A stretch of DNA of 9,530 bases from the NCBI GenBank assembly GCA_035497635.1, contig DATJDB010000186.1:1-9530 (forward strand), given 5' to 3'. This DNA comes from Serpens sp035497635 (lineage in GTDB: Bacteria > Pseudomonadota > Gammaproteobacteria > Pseudomonadales > Pseudomonadaceae). The position numbers and the translations under genes are program-made. Of this stretch, positions 7,142 to 9,530 are shown in pieces. Under the pieces are notes generated by a model that searched no databases, had not been told where the DNA came from, and was given only the letters and a program-made list of their open reading frames with translations. The stretch's first letter is position 1. Every line of letters starts with the position of its first letter.

Positions 7142-8966
7142 AGGCCTGGGTGGGGGTCGCGTTTTGGGCGGCGATAAAGGCGCGCCAGCCGCCGAAGGCG
7201 GTGATATCGCGGGCGCCTTCCAATGCGTAGGGCTCGCAGATGAATCCCTTCACCCAGCGGCCGTCGGCCAGTTGCACGTTGCCAATGCCCAGCGGTGGCG
7301 GGATCTCCGCGACGAATTCACCGAAGCGCGCCTGCGGCACGTCCCACAGCTCGACGATGATCGCGGCGCCTTCCGCCACGCGGGCCAGGCCGGGCTTGGG
7401 CGGCACGGTGCCGGGCAGGGCGTAGAGGCGGTAATCGGCGCTGGTGGTGGTCTGCTCGACGCGCACGGCATCGCGGCTGGTGAGCTGGAAGTTCAGTGGC
7501 ATGCCGGTCAGGTGTGCGCCGACTACCGCCACGCGCACGCTGCCGGGAATTGGTGTGTTGTTCGGCGCTTCCATGGGAAGGGCGCGCTCGGTGGCACCGA
7601 GCGGCAGCTTCAGTGCCTGCTGCCAGCGCTGGCCCAGCGCAGCCAGGGCCTGATCGCGCCAGGCCGGGGCGATGAAGGTGATGCCGGCCGGCAGGCCGTC
7701 GGCGCGTAGTCCGGCCGGCACGGCCAGGGCGCACAGGTCGGCCAGGTTGGTGAAGTTGGTGTAGGTGCCGAACTGGCTGTTGAACAGCACCGGCTCCTGC
7801 TCCATTTCGTCCAGGGTGCGGATGGTCGGCGAGGTCGGCACCACCAGCGCGTCGAAGGGGGCCAGGGCATCGTTGATGCGGCGGGCCAGTTCGGCGCGCA
7901 TGTACTCGGCCCGGTAGGCGTCGCAAGCGCTGTACCGGTGGCCTTTGTCGACGATGCTGCGCACGACCGGGTGGATGTGCTCCGGCTCCACCTTTTCCAG
8001 AGCCACGGTGCGCTCGGCGACCCAGGGTCCGTAATACAGCTGCTCGGCCAAGGCCTGGAACGGACTGAAGTCGATTGGAACCAGTTCGGCGCCCAGGGCC
8101 CGCAGCTCGCCCAGCGCCTGGGCGAAGACCATTTGGCTGGCGTCATCGCCAAAGAACTCCGGGTCGGCCGGGTAGGCCAGTTTCGGTTTGGCCGGCATAC
8201 CCACCCGGGCGCTGTTCGGGTTGGCGCGGCTGTAGTCGTCGGTCGGGTCGTAACCACCGGCCAGGTTGGCCACGGCCAGTGCGTCGCTGACGGTCAGGGC
8301 GAACACCGACACGCAGTCCAGGGTGCGGCAGGCCGGTACCAGTCCGCTGGTCGACAGCCAGCCCTTGGTGGGCTTGAGACCGACGATGTTGTTGAAACCG
8401 GCCGGCACACGCCCGGAGCCGGCGGTGTCGGTGCCCAGTGCGAACGGCACCAGGCCGCGCGCCACCACGCTGGCCGAGCCGGAGCTGGAGCCGCCGCTGA
8501 CATAGTCGGTATTGAAGCTGTTGGGCACCGCGCCGTAGGGCGAGCGGGTGCCGACTAGGCCGGTGGCGAACTGGTCGAGGTTGGTCTTGCCGATCAGGAT
8601 GGCGCCAGCGGCGCGCAGCCGGGCGACCACACTGGCGTCGTCGCCGGCGCGGTAGGTAAACGGCGGACAGGCGGCGGTGGTGGGCCAGCCGGCGGCGTCG
8701 AGGTTGTCCTTGATGGCAAAGGGCACGCCATACAGCGGCAGGGCATCGCACTGGCCGCCGGCGGCATCGAGCAGGCGGTCGAGCTCGCTGAGCTGGGTAT
8801 CCAGCTGAGCGCGGCTGGCCAGGGTGATCCACGCCGGATCATCCGGGTTCAGTTGATCGCGCAGCGCGTGGATCAGCTCGGCGGGACAGATCCGGTTACG
8901 GTAGGCCGCTTGCCAGTCCGCAAGGGTAAAGCCGAGGGGGGCGTTGGGCATGCTCTGAGATTCCAT
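7140..8966 (-). CDS. atzF: Allophanate hydrolase (amidase signature family)
   Basis: Second step of urea breakdown: allophanate + water give 2 NH3 + 2 CO2. The protein is 608 residues, the usual length for AtzF/DUR1-type enzymes. The amidase-signature domain (about 1-440) shows the full Ser-cisSer-Lys triad: Lys86 in GVPFAIKDN, Ser160 in SGGSSSGSAS, Ser184 in GTDTAGSGRVPA (spacing agrees with other members). The C-terminal domain (about 475-608; SVRVAVVGAHLTGMPLNFQL, then PKPGLARVAEG and GGWRAF) is the allophanate-specific domain, reported in homologues to help decarboxylate the N-carboxycarbamate intermediate. It is the first gene of the operon, 10 bp before uca. The start is uncertain: the ATG at 8966 lies in a palindrome with no clear Shine-Dalgarno, while the in-frame ATG at 8951 (Met6) has a weak ATGGA 10 nt upstream and may be the real one. 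Confidence 0.95.
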   Translation of the reverse strand: MESQSMPNAPLGFTLADWQAAYRNRICPAELIHALRDQLNPDDPAWITLASRAQLDTQLSELDRLLDAAGGQCDALPLYGVPFAIKDNLDAAGWPTTAACPPFTYRAGDDASVVARLRAAGAILIGKTNLDQFATGLVGTRSPYGAVPNSFNTDYVSGGSSSGSASVVARGLVPFALGTDTAGSGRVPAGFNNIVGLKPTKGWLSTSGLVPACRTLDCVSVFALTVSDALAVANLAGGYDPTDDYSRANPNSARVGMPAKPKLAYPADPEFFGDDASQMVFAQALGELRALGAELVPIDFSPFQALAEQLYYGPWVAERTVALEKVEPEHIHPVVRSIVDKGHRYSACDAYRAEYMRAELARRINDALAPFDALVVPTSPTIRTLDEMEQEPVLFNSQFGTYTNFTNLADLCALAVPAGLRADGLPAGITFIAPAWRDQALAALGQRWQQALKLPLGATERALPMEAPNNTPIPGSVRVAVVGAHLTGMPLNFQLTSRDAVRVEQTTTSADYRLYALPGTVPPKPGLARVAEGAAIIVELWDVPQARFGEFVAEIPPPLGIGNVQLADGRWVKGFICEPYALEGARDITAFGGWRAFIAAQNATPTQA

Positions 8967-8986
8967 CTTGTATTCAAGAGATGGAA
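8961..8986. repeat. Palindrome over the predicted transcription start and first atzF ATG
   Basis: TTCCATCT (8961-8968) and AGATGGAA (8979-8986) are exact reverse complements around a 10-nt centre. Nested inside is a second palindrome at 8966-8979. Read as minus-strand RNA, TTCCAT and CTTG pair with CAAG and ATGGAA around an AATA loop with a CT bulge, placing the ATG at 8966 inside the stem. Confidence 0.75.
8966..8979 (-). promoter_or_regulatory. Candidate operator for the GntR/FCD regulator
   Basis: TCTTG-AATA-CAAGA is a perfect 5+5 inverted repeat with a 4-nt centre. The TTG...CAA core and short spacing resemble operators of FCD-type GntR proteins (family pattern TNGTNNNACNA and TTGTATACAA-like sites). 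It would lie at about +5 to +18 from the start predicted by the sigma-54 element, where a bound repressor would block initiation or promoter escape. The link to the regulator at 2782-3498 is inferred from shared operon and site type. Confidence 0.55.
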
Positions 8987-8993
8987 CAGACAG

Positions 8994-9009
8994 AGCAAGG
9001 GCGGTGCCA
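8994..9009 (-). promoter_or_regulatory. Sigma-54 (RpoN) promoter of the urea operon
   Basis: On the minus strand TGGCAC-CGCCC-TTGCT matches the sigma-54 consensus TGGCAC-N5-TTGCW at every fixed position. The invariant GG (9008-9007) and GC (8996-8995) are separated by the required 10 nt. The predicted transcript start is near 8983, giving a leader of 16-17 nt to the first atzF ATG or about 31 nt to Met6. RpoN control suits a nitrogen-scavenging pathway. Confidence 0.85.
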
Positions 9010-9028
9010 ATATCCGGAAAGCCCCGTT

Positions 9029-9041
9029 TTTCAAGGCGTTA
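9029..9041. promoter_or_regulatory. Candidate IHF site between promoter and activator sites
   Basis: TTTCAAGGCGTTA (plus strand) matches the IHF consensus WATCAANNNNTTR with one mismatch (T for A at the second position). It lies about 46-58 bp upstream of the predicted start, within an AT-richer island in a very GC-rich region. That is where IHF usually bends DNA to bring an upstream activator to sigma-54 polymerase. Confidence 0.55.
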
Positions 9042-9085
9042 CGCGCATTTTCGGTAGGTTTTCGCGGCCATGAGGCGAGGGCGGC

Positions 9086-9100
9086 GCACCGGGGCGGGGC
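9086..9100. promoter_or_regulatory. NtrC-like activator site 1
   Basis: GCACC-GGGGC-GGGGC differs from the core NtrC pattern GCACC-N5-GGTGC at one position. It is centred about 110 bp upstream of the predicted start, a usual distance for a sigma-54 enhancer. The surrounding DNA is so GC-rich that a chance match is possible. Confidence 0.4.
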
Positions 9101-9106
9101 GTGGGT

Positions 9107-9121
9107 GCGAGATTGTGGTGC
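9107..9121. promoter_or_regulatory. NtrC-like activator site 2
   Basis: The right half (TGGTGC, 9116-9121) is a perfect NtrC half-site, while the left half (GCGAGA) matches only partly. Its centre is 21 bp, two helical turns, from that of site 1, so both would face the same side of the helix. An 8-bp direct repeat GGTGCGAG (9104-9111 and 9117-9124) overlaps it. Confidence 0.35.
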
Positions 9122-9146
9122 GAGCGAAGGGTGGTCGGCGCCTTTC

Positions 9147-9189
9147 CGGCCGCCAATGCGGATTGCGTCAATGCCGTGTCCGGCGGCCG
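9147..9189 (-). other. Long inverted repeat downstream of the marC-family gene
   Basis: CGGCCGCC (9147-9154) and GGCGGCCG (9182-9189) form an 8-bp stem with a 27-nt loop, starting 47 nt after the upstream gene's stop. There is no T-run, so it is not a convincing intrinsic terminator. It may be a chance GC-rich pairing or a 3'-end stabiliser. I see no other terminator between the two genes. Confidence 0.25.
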
Positions 9190-9236
9190 ACGCGTTGCGT
9201 TGACCGCCCTGCGCCGCGAGCAGCAGAGGCGTCGCC

Positions 9237-9530
9237 CTACGGAATCAGGTAGCCCTGAATACCGGTGAAGATGATCTGTGCGGCCAGGGCGCAGACGAAC
9301 AGGCCCATCAGGCGGCTGACGATCTGCAGGCCTTGTTCGCCGAGCAGCTTTTCGAACTGGTTGGACAGGTACAGCACCATGCCGACGGTCAGGCCGGCCA
9401 GGATCAGCGCGGCGATGGTCCCCAGCTTCTGGTCCCACTGGTTGTCCGCCACGCCCATCACCAGCAGGGCGCCGATGGTGCCGGGGCCGACGGTCAGTGG
9501 GATGGTCAGCGGCACGATGGTCACGTCCTG
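9237..9530 (-). CDS. MarC-family inner-membrane protein (5' end beyond window)
   Basis: C-terminal 97 residues plus stop (TAG at 9239-9237) of a multi-pass membrane protein; MarC/UPF0056 proteins are about 200 residues, so about half is present. The family segment IVPLTIPLTVGPGTIGALLV opens the visible part, followed by membrane helices around LGTIAALILAGLTVGMVLYL and LMGLFVCALAAQIIFTGIQG, ending YLIP. The frame runs off the right edge with no start seen; the Met at 9524 is internal. The family's function is poorly defined: it was named for multiple antibiotic resistance, but a direct role in resistance is not supported. It shares the strand but is separated from the urea operon by 270 bp with its own promoter elements, so it is probably an unrelated neighbour. 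Confidence 0.85.
   Translation of the reverse strand, partial: QDVTIVPLTIPLTVGPGTIGALLVMGVADNQWDQKLGTIAALILAGLTVGMVLYLSNQFEKLLGEQGLQIVSRLMGLFVCALAAQIIFTGIQGYLIP

Noticed and set aside
3437..7177. 1246-codon open frame on the plus strand, opposite uca
   Set aside because: It is antisense to nearly all of a clear urea carboxylase. The translation is low-complexity (rich in Gly, Ala, Gln, His, Val) with no recognisable domain, as expected from the complementary frame of a high-GC gene.
8951..9236. Guanidine or other riboswitch in the atzF leader
   Set aside because: The sigma-54 element predicts a leader of only about 17-31 nt, too short for a riboswitch, and I see no guanidine-aptamer motif.
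9031..9438. 135-codon minus-strand frame across the intergenic region and the MarC-family gene
   Set aside because: It lies out of frame with a recognisable MarC C-terminus, is Arg/Pro-rich, and its downstream part spans the promoter elements.
1..9530. CRISPR arrays, tRNA/rRNA genes, transposases or phage genes
   Set aside because: I saw no regularly spaced repeats, RNA-gene signatures or mobile-element proteins; apart from the REP-like pair the region looks like stable chromosome.

Overview
This GC-rich window has the codon use, gene content and intergenic repeats expected of a Pseudomonas or close relative. That is an inference from protein similarity I recognise and from a REP-type repeat style common in that genus; no marker gene fixes the species. 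Every gene I can support is on the minus strand, so the biology reads from right to left.

At the right edge (9237-9530) is the C-terminal half of a MarC-family inner-membrane protein. A 270-bp intergenic region (8967-9236) follows. It holds what looks like a complete nitrogen-control promoter facing the urea genes: two NtrC-like sites near 9093 and 9114, an IHF-like site at 9029-9041, a near-perfect sigma-54 -24/-12 element at 8994-9009, and a palindrome over the predicted transcription start and the first ATG (8961-8986).

The operon then runs: allophanate hydrolase atzF (8966-7140), urea carboxylase uca (7129-3500), a GntR/FCD regulator (3498-2782), the urea-binding protein urtA (2716-1454) and the permease urtB (1275 to the left edge, incomplete). 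The first three genes are separated by 10 bp and 1 bp and are probably translationally coupled. Between urtA and urtB lies a 178-bp gap filled with hairpins, including two REP-like palindromes in opposite orientation (a BIME-like pair).

Working model: the Urt ABC transporter brings in scarce urea, the biotin- and ATP-dependent urea carboxylase converts it to allophanate, and AtzF hydrolyses allophanate to ammonia and CO2. The embedded FCD regulator probably senses a pathway metabolite and acts on the promoter-proximal palindrome, while sigma-54/NtrC ties expression to nitrogen limitation. The enzymes are known families. The points most worth checking are the layered promoter, the operator over the start codon, the REP pair inside the transporter operon, and whether the carboxylase prefers urea or guanidine.
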